Shown piece after piece: positions 15,893-26,029 of a DNA stretch of 49,446 nt. How positions within the stretch are numbered: position 1 is the stretch's first letter; every line of letters starts with the position of its first letter. The position numbers and the translations under genes are program-made. Under the pieces are notes generated by a model that worked only from the letters and a program-made list of their open reading frames with translations, was not told where the DNA came from and made no database searches. The stretch spans positions 1-49,446 of the forward strand of contig LXQK01000017.1 of the NCBI GenBank assembly GCA_001683905.1. The letters are read 5' to 3'. This stretch comes from Marivirga sp. ANT-B6 (GTDB lineage Bacteria; Bacteroidota; Bacteroidia; Cytophagales; Cyclobacteriaceae).

Positions 15893-16850
15893 AAAAACAG
15901 TAGGCATCGTAGGGGGAGCAGGCTATACAGCAGGTGAATTGCTTCGGCTACTGCTACACCATCCATTTATAGAAATCTCCTTTATCCATAGCAACAGCCA
16001 GGCCGGAAAAGCCGTAACATCTATTCATACGGACCTTTTAGGAGACACCGACCTGCAGTTTACCGGCACCTTAGGGAATGCAGACATTGTATTTCTTTGC
16101 ATGGGCCATGGCGAAAGTAGAAAATTCCTTGGCGCTAACCCCATGGCAGAAACCATTGTGATTGACCTGAGTCAGGATTTCCGCCTCGAAGCCGATAGAG
16201 AAGACTTTTTGTATGGCTTACCAGAGCTCAATAGAGAAAAAATAAAGGGGGCACAGTATATCGCTAACCCAGGCTGCTTTGCTACCTGCATTATCTTGGG
16301 TCTGCTACCCCTTGCAGCAGCAAACGCATTAAAAAATCCTGTTCATATATCCGGAATGACAGGGTCTACTGGTGCTGGACAAAGCCTGTCACCCACCGCT
16401 CATTTTAGCTGGCGCAATAATAACATTTCGGTTTATAAAGCCTTCAAGCATCAACACCTGGCAGAAATAACGGAGTCCGTCAAGGCGCTACAGCCCGATT
16501 TTGCTGAAGCAATACATTTCATCCCTTACCGAGGTAACTTTACCCGCGGTATTTTGGCATCATCTTACCTGACATCTGATTTGACAGAGGCAGCGGCAAT
16601 AAAGATTTACGAGGATTATTACCAAAACCACCCCTTCACCATTGTATCAAAAGAAAATCCGGATCTCAAACAGGTGGTCAATACCAATAAAGCTTTGGTG
16701 TATATCGAAAAACAGGATGATCAGCTTTTGATCATCACTTGCATCGACAATTTATTAAAAGGAGCCTCAGGCCAGGCTGTCCACAATATGAACCTGGTAT
16801 GTGGTTGGGACGAATCGACAGGGCTTCGACTTAAAGCAGGTGCATTTTAG
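15882..16850 (+). CDS. argC: N-acyl-gamma-glutamyl-phosphate reductase
   Basis: The enzyme reduces N-acyl-glutamyl phosphate to the semialdehyde with NADPH. The N-terminal VGIVGGAGYTAGELLRLL is the dinucleotide-binding signature, and Cys132 in ANPGCFATC is the catalytic thiol. A SGMTGSTGAG segment follows. At 322 residues the length fits the family. The ATG lies inside the 3' end of argG. In this operon the acyl group is probably succinyl rather than acetyl (see argF'). Confidence 0.95.
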   Translation: MDSKKTVGIVGGAGYTAGELLRLLLHHPFIEISFIHSNSQAGKAVTSIHTDLLGDTDLQFTGTLGNADIVFLCMGHGESRKFLGANPMAETIVIDLSQDFRLEADREDFLYGLPELNREKIKGAQYIANPGCFATCIILGLLPLAAANALKNPVHISGMTGSTGAGQSLSPTAHFSWRNNNISVYKAFKHQHLAEITESVKALQPDFAEAIHFIPYRGNFTRGILASSYLTSDLTEAAAIKIYEDYYQNHPFTIVSKENPDLKQVVNTNKALVYIEKQDDQLLIITCIDNLLKGASGQAVHNMNLVCGWDESTGLRLKAGAF

Positions 16851-16868
16851 ATTTAAGAAATTAGAGAT

Positions 16869-18005
16869 ATGAATAATTTTGATGTTTATCCGCTTTTCGA
16901 TATTGAACCCGTAAAGGCCGTAGGGAGTGTGTTATGGGATAAAAATGGAGATGAATACCTGGACTTATACGGGGGGCATGCTGTAATTTCTATTGGCCAT
17001 TCACATCCGCACTACGTAGATAAAATAAATACTCAACTGCAGAAAATAAGCTTTTACTCGAATTCTGTGCAGATACCGCTTCAGGCAGCGCTGGCGGAAA
17101 AGCTCGGCGCCTTGTCTGGCTATACAGATTATGCTTTATTCTTATGCAATTCCGGAGCAGAGGCAAATGAAAATGCTTTAAAATTAGCTTCCTTTCATAC
17201 AGGAAGGAAAAAGATCATCACATTTTCAAAAGGTTTTCATGGGCGCACCTCCCTGGCTGTTGCTGCAACTGATGGTGCCTCGATGCAAGCCCCGGTCAAT
17301 AAAACAGATTTTATTATCACACTCCCCTTTAATAATCAGGAGGCGTTAAATGCGCATCTTAATGAAGATGTAGCTGCGGTTATTATTGAAGGTATCCAGG
17401 GTGTAGGGGGCGTAAATATACCCGATGCCTCATTCCTGAAAACGCTACGTGAAGGGTGTACGCAATATGGCGCCGTGCTTATTTTAGACGAAGTTCAATC
17501 AGGCTATGGTAGGCCAGGTCAGTTCTTCGCGCACCAGCATGCGGGCATCAGACCCGACATCATCACTACGGCTAAAGGAATGGGCAATGGTTTCCCGATT
17601 GCAGGGGTGCTTATTCATCCTGGAATTAAAGCGGTACATGGCATGCTGGGTACTACTTTTGGCGGCAACCATTTGGCTTGTGCAGCTGGAATAGCAGTGT
17701 TGGAAGTTATAGAAAAAGAAAATCTCGTTGCGCATGCCGAAGAAATGGGTACTTATCTTATGCAGGAGTTAAGGAAATTTAGTCAGCCTAAAGAAGTGCG
17801 TGGGCTAGGCCTGATGGTGGGCATAGAATTGGACAAACCGTGTAGCGACATTAGAAATAAGCTATTGCATCAATATAAAATGTTCACAGGATCTTCATCC
17901 AATAAAAATACCATCCGCATCCTTCCTGCCTTAAACATTCAGAAGGAGCAGCTAGACAGGTTTTTACAGGCTTTTGAAGATGTTTTAAAAAAGGATCTGG
18001 CGTGA
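16869..18005 (+). CDS. argD: N-acylornithine aminotransferase
   Basis: This is a class III PLP-dependent aminotransferase that converts the N-acyl-glutamate semialdehyde to N-acylornithine, using glutamate as amino donor. Motifs include YLDLYGGHAVISIGHSHP, NSGAEANENALKLA, LILDEVQSGYGR, and the PLP lysine Lys236 in ITTAKGMGNG. The length of 378 residues is typical. It starts 18 bases after argC and is followed by argF' after 77 bases. Confidence 0.95.
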   Translation: MNNFDVYPLFDIEPVKAVGSVLWDKNGDEYLDLYGGHAVISIGHSHPHYVDKINTQLQKISFYSNSVQIPLQAALAEKLGALSGYTDYALFLCNSGAEANENALKLASFHTGRKKIITFSKGFHGRTSLAVAATDGASMQAPVNKTDFIITLPFNNQEALNAHLNEDVAAVIIEGIQGVGGVNIPDASFLKTLREGCTQYGAVLILDEVQSGYGRPGQFFAHQHAGIRPDIITTAKGMGNGFPIAGVLIHPGIKAVHGMLGTTFGGNHLACAAGIAVLEVIEKENLVAHAEEMGTYLMQELRKFSQPKEVRGLGLMVGIELDKPCSDIRNKLLHQYKMFTGSSSNKNTIRILPALNIQKEQLDRFLQAFEDVLKKDLA

Positions 18006-18082
18006 CACTGAAGGGATATTACTTTGCTCTCGTCAGGTCAGTTCATGATTTAATGAAGACCTAATTTACCAATTACCACAGA

Positions 18083-19039
18083 ATGAAAAATTTTGTATCC
18101 GTCGACGATGTGGAAGATATGGCTGCTTTGCTGCATATGGCAAACCAGTACAAAAATGACCCCTATGCAACGCCACAGATCGGAAATAATAAGATCCTGG
18201 GATTAATATTTTTTAATCCCAGCCTGAGAACACGGTTGAGCACACAGAAAGCCGCTTTGAACCTGGGTATGCACGTGATGATCATGAACTTTGATAAAGA
18301 CGGCTGGGCCCTGGAGACTGAAGAAGGTGCCATAATGAACGGTAACAAGGCAGAGCATATCAAAGAAGGTGCTGCCGTAATGGGCCAATACTGCGACATC
18401 ATCGGCATTAGGTCTTTTCCTAACCTGGAAGACCGTGATCTGGATTACAAAGAGGTTACAATTAATGGTTTTATAAAATACGCCGGGGTACCCATTGTCA
18501 ACCTGGAGTCTGCAGTACTTCATCCATTACAATCTCTGGCAGACCTAATGACCATTGAGGAACTAAAGAAAAAAGCAAGACCTAAGGTGGTGTTAACCTG
18601 GGCACCCCACGTAAAAGCTTTACCGCAGTCGGTACCGAATTCTTTTGCCCAGTGGATGAACCGGGCGGATGTCGATTTTGTAATAACCCATCCTGCCGGG
18701 TATGAACTGGCTCCTCAATTTAGCCAACCCGCCACGATAGAATATGACCAGCAAAAAGCCTTTGAAGATGCGGATTTCATCTATGCGAAAAACTGGTCTT
18801 CTTATGAAAATTATGGCAAGATTTTGTCAAAAGATCCTTCCTGGATGATTACCAATGATAAAATGAAGTTAACCAATCATGCACATTTTATGCATTGCCT
18901 ACCTGTAAGGCGTAACGTAGTCGTGCATGATGAAGTGTTGGATGGCGCCCAGTCTATTGTGATCCAACAGGCTGCCAACCGGCTATATGCTGCTCAGGCA
19001 GTATTAAAAAGCATTTTAGACAGTTCAACTCAATTATAA
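18083..19039 (+). CDS. argF': N-acylornithine carbamoyltransferase, probably N-succinylornithine-specific
   Basis: This transcarbamylase acts on N-acylornithine, not free ornithine, and gives N-acylcitrulline. The carbamoyl-phosphate site FFNPSLRTRLSTQ (43-55) and the MHCLPVRRN motif match the argF' group. As I recall it, the Bacteroides fragilis succinylornithine enzyme has Pro90 where the Xanthomonas acetylornithine enzyme has Glu92, and replacing that Glu with Pro, Ser, Val or Ala switches preference to the succinyl substrate. Here the aligned residue, in NGNKAEH, is Ala90, so succinylornithine is predicted. Length is 318 residues. The family call is firm; the acyl specificity is inferred from one residue. 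Confidence 0.92.
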   Translation: MKNFVSVDDVEDMAALLHMANQYKNDPYATPQIGNNKILGLIFFNPSLRTRLSTQKAALNLGMHVMIMNFDKDGWALETEEGAIMNGNKAEHIKEGAAVMGQYCDIIGIRSFPNLEDRDLDYKEVTINGFIKYAGVPIVNLESAVLHPLQSLADLMTIEELKKKARPKVVLTWAPHVKALPQSVPNSFAQWMNRADVDFVITHPAGYELAPQFSQPATIEYDQQKAFEDADFIYAKNWSSYENYGKILSKDPSWMITNDKMKLTNHAHFMHCLPVRRNVVVHDEVLDGAQSIVIQQAANRLYAAQAVLKSILDSSTQL

Positions 19040-19068
19040 GCTGGCGGTGCCAGTATAAATAAAATATT

Positions 19069-19857
19069 TTGAAGCAGATTTACATCATCAAAATAGGCGG
19101 CAACGTAATTGACCAGGAGGGCGATCTGTATCGTTTTCTGGCGGATTTTGCCGCTGTTGGGCAAAATAAAATCCTGGTTCACGGCGGAGGCAAAATTGCC
19201 TCAGAAATAGGCCAGCAGATGGGATTGAAACCCACCTTGTTGGATGGCCGACGGGTTACAGATGCCGATACGCTACGCATGGTAACCATGGTGTATGGTG
19301 GCCTCGTTAATAAAAATATAGTAAGCTTACTTCAACATCACGGATGCGATGCTTTGGGCTTGATAGGCGCTGACGCCAATATTGTCACCTCCAGCAGGAG
19401 ACCCGTTCAAAATGGTGTGGATTTCGGTTTTGTCGGGGATGTGGTTGAAGTAAAGTCACAGCGGCTATTAGACCTGATCACTTTAGGCCTGACACCAGTT
19501 TGCGCCCCCCTTACCCATGATGGAAAGGGGCAGATACTCAACACCAATGCCGATACAATAGCTTCCGCTATTGCATCGGCGCTGGCTGAAATAGCCGATG
19601 TTCATCTGGTATATTGTTTTGAGTTAAATGGAGTTTTGGCCGATTTTAGCAATAAAGAGTCCGTTATCCCGCACCTAAATCGCGAACATTACCTCCAGTT
19701 GAAAAAGGATGGTATTATCGCAGAGGGCATGAAACCAAAGCTCGACAACGCATTTCTCGCGCTTGAAACCGGCGTAAAAGCGGTCACCATTTGCCACGCA
19801 AACCGGATCGCTTCTGTGTTGGAAGGCGTGAAATCGGGTACATCATTAAGTTTATAG
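19069..19857 (+). CDS. argB: N-acylglutamate kinase
   Basis: This amino-acid-kinase-family enzyme phosphorylates N-acylglutamate at the gamma-carboxyl. The N-terminal YIIKIGGNVID and the glycine loop ILVHGGGKIASE are characteristic, as is VYGGLVNKNIV. The start is a TTG at 19069; no ATG is available nearby, and this codon gives the expected N-terminus directly before the first beta-strand. The length of 262 residues is normal. argE begins two bases after the stop. Confidence 0.94.
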   Translation: MKQIYIIKIGGNVIDQEGDLYRFLADFAAVGQNKILVHGGGKIASEIGQQMGLKPTLLDGRRVTDADTLRMVTMVYGGLVNKNIVSLLQHHGCDALGLIGADANIVTSSRRPVQNGVDFGFVGDVVEVKSQRLLDLITLGLTPVCAPLTHDGKGQILNTNADTIASAIASALAEIADVHLVYCFELNGVLADFSNKESVIPHLNREHYLQLKKDGIIAEGMKPKLDNAFLALETGVKAVTICHANRIASVLEGVKSGTSLSL

Positions 19858-19859
19858 AT

Positions 19860-20927
19860 ATGACACACCAACTTATAAAAGAGGCTATTACTTTGCTTGA
19901 AGAACTCATTAAGACACCCTCTTTTAGCAAAGAAGAAGATAAGACGGCTGATCTAATTCAGCAATTCCTTGAAAAAAAGCAAGTGGTAACCTACCGGATT
20001 AAAAACAATATATGGGCAAAAAATTTTCATTTCGATCCGGCAAAGCCCACAATACTCTTAAATTCTCATCACGATACAGTACGGCCGAATCCAGGCTATA
20101 CCAACGACCCCTACAATCCTATTCATAAAGAAGGCAAGCTCTTCGGATTGGGTAGCAACGATGCCGGAGGATGCCTGGTCTCACTATTAGCGGCATTTTG
20201 CTATTTTTATGAGCAGCGCAACCTCCGCTACAATATAATTATTGCTGCTACAGCAGAGGAAGAGATTTCTGGAAAACAAGGCCTGGAGATTGTTCTCCCT
20301 GCTTTAGGTCCGTTAAGTTTTGCCATTGTTGGCGAACCTACAGAAATGCACTTGGCCATCGCGGAAAAAGGATTGATGGTACTTGATTGCATTGCGATAG
20401 GAAAAGCAGGCCATGCCGCCCGGGAAGAGGGAGAAAATGCTATATACAAAGCTATACACGACATCAACTGGTTTCAGCAATACCGCTTTGAAAAAATTTC
20501 TCCTTATCTGGGACCAGTGAAAATGTCCGTCACCGTTATCCATGCGGGGCTAGCGCATAATGTAGTTCCCGCCACCTGCGAATTTGTGGTCGATGTACGC
20601 CTGACAGAGCAATATAGTAGTGAAGAAATATTAAAAACAATCCGTAAAAATATTGTCTCAGAAGTCAAGCCACGTTCCATCCGACTGAAGCCGTCGTCCA
20701 TTGATAAAAATCACCCCATCGTCAAGGCAGGTATCAAGCATGGTGGTAAGCCATATGGCTCCCCTACTACCTCCGATCAGGCATTGCTGGATATACCCTC
20801 GTTGAAAATGGGCCCCGGACATTCTGAGCGATCACATATGGCCAATGAATTTGTCTATGTAAAAGATATCGAAGAGGGTATAGAAAAATACATAACCATT
20901 TTGAAAGAGGTGGTCATTCAATCGTAA
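19860..20927 (+). CDS. argE: N-acylornithine/N-acylcitrulline deacylase, M20 family
   Basis: This is a zinc-dependent M20 peptidase-family deacylase that removes the acyl group late in the pathway, most likely from acylcitrulline here. The metal-site motifs LLNSHHDTVRP, LGSNDAGG and ATAEEEISG are visible, together with VGEPTEM. The frame extends upstream inside argB, but the ATG at 19860, just after the argB stop, gives a natural N-terminus (MTHQLIKEA) and 355 residues. The stretch of operon around it leaves argE as the only candidate for the deacylation step. Confidence 0.92.
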   Translation: MTHQLIKEAITLLEELIKTPSFSKEEDKTADLIQQFLEKKQVVTYRIKNNIWAKNFHFDPAKPTILLNSHHDTVRPNPGYTNDPYNPIHKEGKLFGLGSNDAGGCLVSLLAAFCYFYEQRNLRYNIIIAATAEEEISGKQGLEIVLPALGPLSFAIVGEPTEMHLAIAEKGLMVLDCIAIGKAGHAAREEGENAIYKAIHDINWFQQYRFEKISPYLGPVKMSVTVIHAGLAHNVVPATCEFVVDVRLTEQYSSEEILKTIRKNIVSEVKPRSIRLKPSSIDKNHPIVKAGIKHGGKPYGSPTTSDQALLDIPSLKMGPGHSERSHMANEFVYVKDIEEGIEKYITILKEVVIQS

Positions 20928-20986
20928 GTGTTTGAACCAAGGTGCTACTGTAATGGCATGATCTAAAATACTAAAAAAGAAATCTT

Positions 20987-22321
20987 ATGAAGCTCTGGCA
21001 AAAAAAAGAAGATGTAAATCAATTAGTGGAAGCATTTACTATCGGTAAAGACCAGGAGCTCGACTTGCTATTAGCTGAATTTGATGTGCTCGGATCTATG
21101 GCCCATACCATCATGCTTGAAAGCATCGGACTATTGTCCAAATCTGAACTTGAAGAAATACTGCGGGAATTAAAGCTTATCTACCACGACATCCAAACAG
21201 GCAGTTTTACGATAGAAAAAGGGGTGGAAGACGTGCATAGCCAGGTGGAACTGATGTTAACCCGGAAGTTAGGCGATACTGGAAAAAAAATTCATAGCGG
21301 CCGCTCGAGGAACGATCAGGTTTTACTTGATTTAAAACTCTTTACCAGAAAAGGTATCCATGACACCGCGCTGCTTTGTAAGGACCTTTTTGAGCTCCTG
21401 CTTACGCTAAGCGAGCAACATAAGAGCACTTTGCTTCCAGGTTATACGCATCTGCAAATTGCCATGCCCTCATCCTTTGGCCTTTGGTTTGGTGCATACG
21501 CCGAAAGCATCGCCGACGATATGTGGATGCTATTTGCAGCCTTCAAGATGGCGAATAAAAATCCTTTAGGGTCTGCAGCGGGCTATGGTTCGTCCTTTCC
21601 ACTGAACAGGCAGATGACCACCGAGCTTTTAGGCTTTGAAACACTAAATTATAATGTGGTTTATGCGCAGATGAGCAGGGGGAAAACTGAGAAAAACATC
21701 AGTGCAGCCCTTTCTTCTATCGCCGCTACGCTCGCAAAAATGGCGATGGATGTTTGCCTGTATGTGAACCAGAATTTTGGCTTCATCTCCTTTCCGGATC
21801 ATCTGACCACCGGATCGAGCATTATGCCCCACAAAAAGAACCCTGATGTATTTGAATTGATACGGGCGAAATGCAATAAAATCCAGGCTTTGCCCAACGA
21901 AATAGCGTTGCTAATTACAAACCTACCGTCCGGGTATCATCGCGATCTGCAAATTCTGAAAGAAAGTTTCTTGCCTGCATTCCAGGAACTAAAAGACTGC
22001 CTGACGATAGCCACTTATATGCTGCAGCATATCAAAGTACATGAAAATATTCTTAACGATCCGAAATACACCTATCTGTATAGTGTAGACGCAGTAAATC
22101 AGCTGGTGCTGGAAGGCACTCCCTTCAGAGATGCTTACATAATAATTGGGCAGCAAATAGAAAACGGGCAATTTCAAAAACCTGAAAATGTCATTCACAC
22201 CCACGAAGGTAGCATCGGCAATCTTTGTCTGAATGAAATACGCGGGTTATTTCAAGAGACATTTGAAGCCTTTCATTTCGATCAAATGGAACAGGCCGTG
22301 GAGAAACTGGTGGCGGAATAA
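20987..22321 (+). CDS. argH: Argininosuccinate lyase
   Basis: The enzyme splits argininosuccinate into arginine and fumarate, the last step of the pathway. The superfamily signature GSSIMPHKKNPD, holding the catalytic serine loop, is present near residue 280, with HSGRSRNDQVLLD and LLPGYTHLQIAMP upstream. The length of 444 residues is usual. It is the last gene of the eight-gene arginine operon and is convergent with pyruvate carboxylase, with a terminator between them. Confidence 0.96.
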   Translation: MKLWQKKEDVNQLVEAFTIGKDQELDLLLAEFDVLGSMAHTIMLESIGLLSKSELEEILRELKLIYHDIQTGSFTIEKGVEDVHSQVELMLTRKLGDTGKKIHSGRSRNDQVLLDLKLFTRKGIHDTALLCKDLFELLLTLSEQHKSTLLPGYTHLQIAMPSSFGLWFGAYAESIADDMWMLFAAFKMANKNPLGSAAGYGSSFPLNRQMTTELLGFETLNYNVVYAQMSRGKTEKNISAALSSIAATLAKMAMDVCLYVNQNFGFISFPDHLTTGSSIMPHKKNPDVFELIRAKCNKIQALPNEIALLITNLPSGYHRDLQILKESFLPAFQELKDCLTIATYMLQHIKVHENILNDPKYTYLYSVDAVNQLVLEGTPFRDAYIIIGQQIENGQFQKPENVIHTHEGSIGNLCLNEIRGLFQETFEAFHFDQMEQAVEKLVAE

Positions 22322-22330
22322 AACCTATTG

Positions 22331-22372
22331 TGAAAAAAAATGCCATTTTTCCGTCTCAAGAAAAATGGCATT
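22331..22372 (-). terminator. Intrinsic terminator of the pyruvate carboxylase gene
   Basis: A perfect 13-bp inverted repeat occupies 22339-22351 and 22360-22372 with an 8-base loop. On the minus strand it is followed by a run of about eight Ts (the A-run at 22333-22340), so it ends transcription from pyc. On the plus strand, 18 bases after argH, the stem has no T-run, so it would serve argH less well. Confidence 0.8.
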
Positions 22373-22394
22373 CCAATAGATAATGGGTACTATG

Positions 22395-25300
22395 CTATGC
22401 CTCCATTGCAATAACCAGGTCATCCTGTTCAACCATTTCTCCTGCTGGTAGAATGATTTCCTTGACGGTACCTGCATAGGGTGCTGCTATGGATGTCTCC
22501 ATTTTCATAGCCTCTATTACAAAAAGTACCTGGTTTTCTTTTACCTGATCGCCTTTTTTTACTAATACCTGGGCGAGTTTTCCTTGTAGTGGAGCACCGA
22601 TTTCATTTTCTTCTCTGGCTTTTTGGTGCAATGCTTTGGTTGCTTTAAATGTCGTGTCCCTTACTTTTACACGCCGTGTTTGCCCGTTAAGTTCGTATGA
22701 AACTGTTCGCATTCCACTTTCGTCGGGTAACGATACATACAGCATTTTTACAATGATCGTTTTACCATCACCGATCTCCACCAAAACCTCTTCGTTGTTT
22801 TCCATGCCATAAAAAAATGGCAAGGTCGGCAACGGCATTACATTGCCGTATTGCTGCCGCTTTTCATAATAGTCTTTGAAAACCTTCGGGTAAAGCATAT
22901 AAGACAGGAAGTCAGTGAAGGTCACGCCCTCATCGAACTGCCGTTTAAAACCTTCAAATTCAGCGTCAAAATCCACCGCTTCAAGATGTGCGTTAGGCCG
23001 GTCAGTAAAGGGCTTCTCGCCTTTCAGTACCATTTTCTGTAATTCTTCAGGGAAGCCGCCATAGGGTTGGCCAAGATCACCTTTAAAAAGACTTACGACC
23101 GATTCGGGAAAAGATAAGGTATTACCTTTCTCCATCACATCCTCCGCAGTCAAGTTATTAGACGTCATAAACAAGGCCATATCTCCGACTACTTTTGACG
23201 AAGGCGTCACTTTGACCAGGTCGCCAAAAAGCTTATTGACTACAGTATAATTTTTTTTGATCTGTTCAAATTTATGATCAAGTCCAAGTCCTATAGCCTG
23301 AGGTCGCAAGTTCGAATATTGCCCTCCTGGTATCTCATGGTCATAGATTTCAGCCGTACCTGCTTTTAGTCCCGATTCAAAAGGATAATAATATTCACGA
23401 ACATCCAGCCAATAATTAGCGTAATCATTGAGGGATGAGAGATTAAATTTCTGCTCCCTTTCTTGCTCCTGCATCATCGCTACGATAGAATTAAAGCTTG
23501 GCTGTGAGGTAAGACCCGACATTGAGCTTAAAGCAACATCGACAATATCGACACCAGCCTCAATTGCTTTCAAGTAGGTGGCGGACTGAATGGACGATGT
23601 ATCGTGGGTATGTAAATGAATAGGAATATGCACGGCTTTCTTTAATTCTGCCACGAGCAGAGAGGCAGCATAAGGTTTTAGCAAACCAGCCATATCTTTA
23701 ATGGCGAGAATATGGGCACCCTCATCCTCCAGTTGGCGCGCCAGGTCGAGGTAGTACTGAATGGAGTATTTCGTGTTATTTTTGTCCAACAAATCGCCTG
23801 TATAGCAAATTGAAGCTTCTGCCAACCCCTCTGTTCGCTCTCGCACAGCTTTAATGCTTATCTTCATCCCTTCAACCCAGTTCAACGAGTCGAATATCCT
23901 GAACAGGTCAATGCCGGTATTACCGGCCACTTCAATAAATCTTTCAATTAGGTTATCGGGGTAGGCTTTATAACCTACAGCATTTGACCCCCTGATAAGC
24001 ATTTGCAGCAAAATATTCGGAACGGCCTCCCTGATCAGCTTCAGGCGTAGCCATGGATCTTCGTGAAGGAAACGCATGGCTACATCAAAGGTGGCGCCGC
24101 CCCAAACTTCCATCGAAAACACCTGCGGATGATTTTTGGCAAAGCCATTAGCTACCTTCAGCATATCTAAGGTGCGCACGCGTGTGGCGAGCAGCGACTG
24201 GTGTGCATCCCGAAAAGTTGTATCGGTATACTGTATTTCTCTGGTGTCTTTTAACCAGCTAATGAAGCCATCCCGGCCCAACTCCTTTAGTTTATCCTTC
24301 GTCCCGGCAGGCACTTTGCCATACTTATCAAATTCAGGCACTTTAGGTTGCCTAAATACTTTACCATCTTCCTTTTGTTTAATATCAGGATTTCCATTTA
24401 CAGTGACATCAGCGAGATAACGGAGGATTTTCGTACCACGGTCAAACTTTTGAGGAATATCAAATAGCTCAGGATGGTCATCGATAAATTTTACCGTGGC
24501 CTGACCATTATAGAATGTGGGGTGGGAGATTACATTTTCAAGAAACCCAATATTGGTTTTTACCCCCCTGATCCTAAACTCGCGCAATGTCCTGTGCAAG
24601 CGTTGTGCAGCACCTTTCAATGTTCTACCGGAAGCAGAAACCTTCACCAGCATCGAATCAAAGAATGGGGAAATTTTTACGCCAGGATACGAGCTACCTT
24701 CATCGAGCCTGATTCCAAAACCTCCAGCGTTTCTATAAGCAATGATGGTCCCATAATCAGGTTTAAAGCCATTGGAGGGATCCTCTGTGGTAACCCTACA
24801 TTGAATGGCAAAACCATTGCATTGGATATCTTCCTGGCTGTTGATAAAAATATGAGGATCAGAAAGCTGAAGCCCCATAGCAATGAGTATTTGAGACCTT
24901 ACAATATCAATACCTGTTACCTCTTCTGTAATGGTATGTTCTACCTGGATTCGTGGGTTAACCTCAATAAAAAATATATTTTCGTCTTTATCGACCAAAA
25001 ATTCTACCGTGCCGACGTTATTGTACTTGACATGCTTCGTAATTTTAAGGGCATAGTCATAGAGTTGCTGCCTGGCCTGTTCAGATAAACTCACGCAGGG
25101 CGCAATTTCCACTACTTTTTGAAAACGCCGCTGCACCGAGCAATCCCGCTCATACAGGTGTACGATATTGCCATAGTTATCGCCCATAATCTGCACCTCG
25201 ATGTGCTTGGGCTGATCGATATATTTTTCCAGGAAGATGGTATCATCCCCAAAGGCATTTTTCGCCTCATTCTTTGCTTCGGAAAATGACTTCTCCAGGT

Positions 25301-25847
25301 CTTGCTCCTTTCGTACCACCCGCATTCCTCTTCCACCACCTCCAGCTGCCGCTTTCACCATCACAGGAAATCCTATCCGCTTTGCTTCCGACATGGCCAT
25401 TTCTACCGATTCAAGGTCCTCATGGCTGTCCTCAATCACAGGAACTCCGGCTTGTATAGCTATCTTTTTTGCGGCTACTTTGTCGCCCAGCTGCTGCATA
25501 ACTTCGGGCTCGGGGCCTATAAAGACGATACCTTCCTCTTTACAACGCCTGGCAAAGTTTACGTTTTCAGAAAGGAAGCCATAACCCGGGTGGATAACAT
25601 CAATGTGGTATTGCTTGGCAAGCCTTATAATTTCTTCAATATCAAGGTACGGCTTGAGTGGATCGTCGTTTTTACCGATCTGGTAAGCTTCATCTGCTTT
25701 ATACCGATGTAGCGAATACCTGTCTTCATATGTATAAATAGCAACGGTTGGGATTTTTAATTCGGATGCAGCTCTGAGTACTCTTATAGCAATTTCCCCC
25801 CGATTGGCAACCAATAGTTTTTCAAACTTTGGCAAAATTTTTGGCAT
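22395..25847 (-). CDS. pyc: Pyruvate carboxylase
   Basis: This biotin enzyme makes oxaloacetate from pyruvate, bicarbonate and ATP, refilling the citric acid cycle. All parts are on one 1150-residue chain. The biotin carboxylase domain (about 1-460) begins LLVANRGEIAIRVLRA and has the glycine loop KAAAGGGGRGMRVV. The carboxyltransferase domain (about 535-820) starts at YTDTTFRDAHQSL. The C-terminal biotin carrier domain has EAMKMET with biotinyl Lys1115. Fusion of all domains on one chain and this length distinguish it from acetyl-CoA carboxylase. It is a single-gene unit with its own terminator. Confidence 0.97.
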   Translation of the reverse strand: MPKILPKFEKLLVANRGEIAIRVLRAASELKIPTVAIYTYEDRYSLHRYKADEAYQIGKNDDPLKPYLDIEEIIRLAKQYHIDVIHPGYGFLSENVNFARRCKEEGIVFIGPEPEVMQQLGDKVAAKKIAIQAGVPVIEDSHEDLESVEMAMSEAKRIGFPVMVKAAAGGGGRGMRVVRKEQDLEKSFSEAKNEAKNAFGDDTIFLEKYIDQPKHIEVQIMGDNYGNIVHLYERDCSVQRRFQKVVEIAPCVSLSEQARQQLYDYALKITKHVKYNNVGTVEFLVDKDENIFFIEVNPRIQVEHTITEEVTGIDIVRSQILIAMGLQLSDPHIFINSQEDIQCNGFAIQCRVTTEDPSNGFKPDYGTIIAYRNAGGFGIRLDEGSSYPGVKISPFFDSMLVKVSASGRTLKGAAQRLHRTLREFRIRGVKTNIGFLENVISHPTFYNGQATVKFIDDHPELFDIPQKFDRGTKILRYLADVTVNGNPDIKQKEDGKVFRQPKVPEFDKYGKVPAGTKDKLKELGRDGFISWLKDTREIQYTDTTFRDAHQSLLATRVRTLDMLKVANGFAKNHPQVFSMEVWGGATFDVAMRFLHEDPWLRLKLIREAVPNILLQMLIRGSNAVGYKAYPDNLIERFIEVAGNTGIDLFRIFDSLNWVEGMKISIKAVRERTEGLAEASICYTGDLLDKNNTKYSIQYYLDLARQLEDEGAHILAIKDMAGLLKPYAASLLVAELKKAVHIPIHLHTHDTSSIQSATYLKAIEAGVDIVDVALSSMSGLTSQPSFNSIVAMMQEQEREQKFNLSSLNDYANYWLDVREYYYPFESGLKAGTAEIYDHEIPGGQYSNLRPQAIGLGLDHKFEQIKKNYTVVNKLFGDLVKVTPSSKVVGDMALFMTSNNLTAEDVMEKGNTLSFPESVVSLFKGDLGQPYGGFPEELQKMVLKGEKPFTDRPNAHLEAVDFDAEFEGFKRQFDEGVTFTDFLSYMLYPKVFKDYYEKRQQYGNVMPLPTLPFFYGMENNEEVLVEIGDGKTIIVKMLYVSLPDESGMRTVSYELNGQTRRVKVRDTTFKATKALHQKAREENEIGAPLQGKLAQVLVKKGDQVKENQVLFVIEAMKMETSIAAPYAGTVKEIILPAGEMVEQDDLVIAMEA

Positions 25848-26029
25848 GAATTGTGGTTAAAAAATGTAAGGTTGAAAGTATTAAATATATCCAAGATAAA
25901 AAAATTACACGATAAAATTGAAAAATCGGCAATTACAGAACGACCAAGGCCTCTTTTTTTATCATATTGCAATATAAACGCCTGATTAGTGAAAAGTTTA
26001 AAAACATATTTTTTTATTTTCACATAGTG
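25848..26029. other. Upstream region of pyruvate carboxylase; edge of a decayed gene
   Basis: These AT-rich bases separate the pyc start from the M16 peptidase remnant. The pyc promoter must lie here on the minus strand, but I could not identify a convincing TAnnTTTG box. No protein-like sequence is visible before about 26030. Confidence 0.5.

Noticed and set aside
19791-19859. Upstream extension of argE inside argB
   Set aside because: The 23 extra residues lie within the argB reading frame and do not resemble an M20 N-terminus; the ATG at 19860 is better placed.
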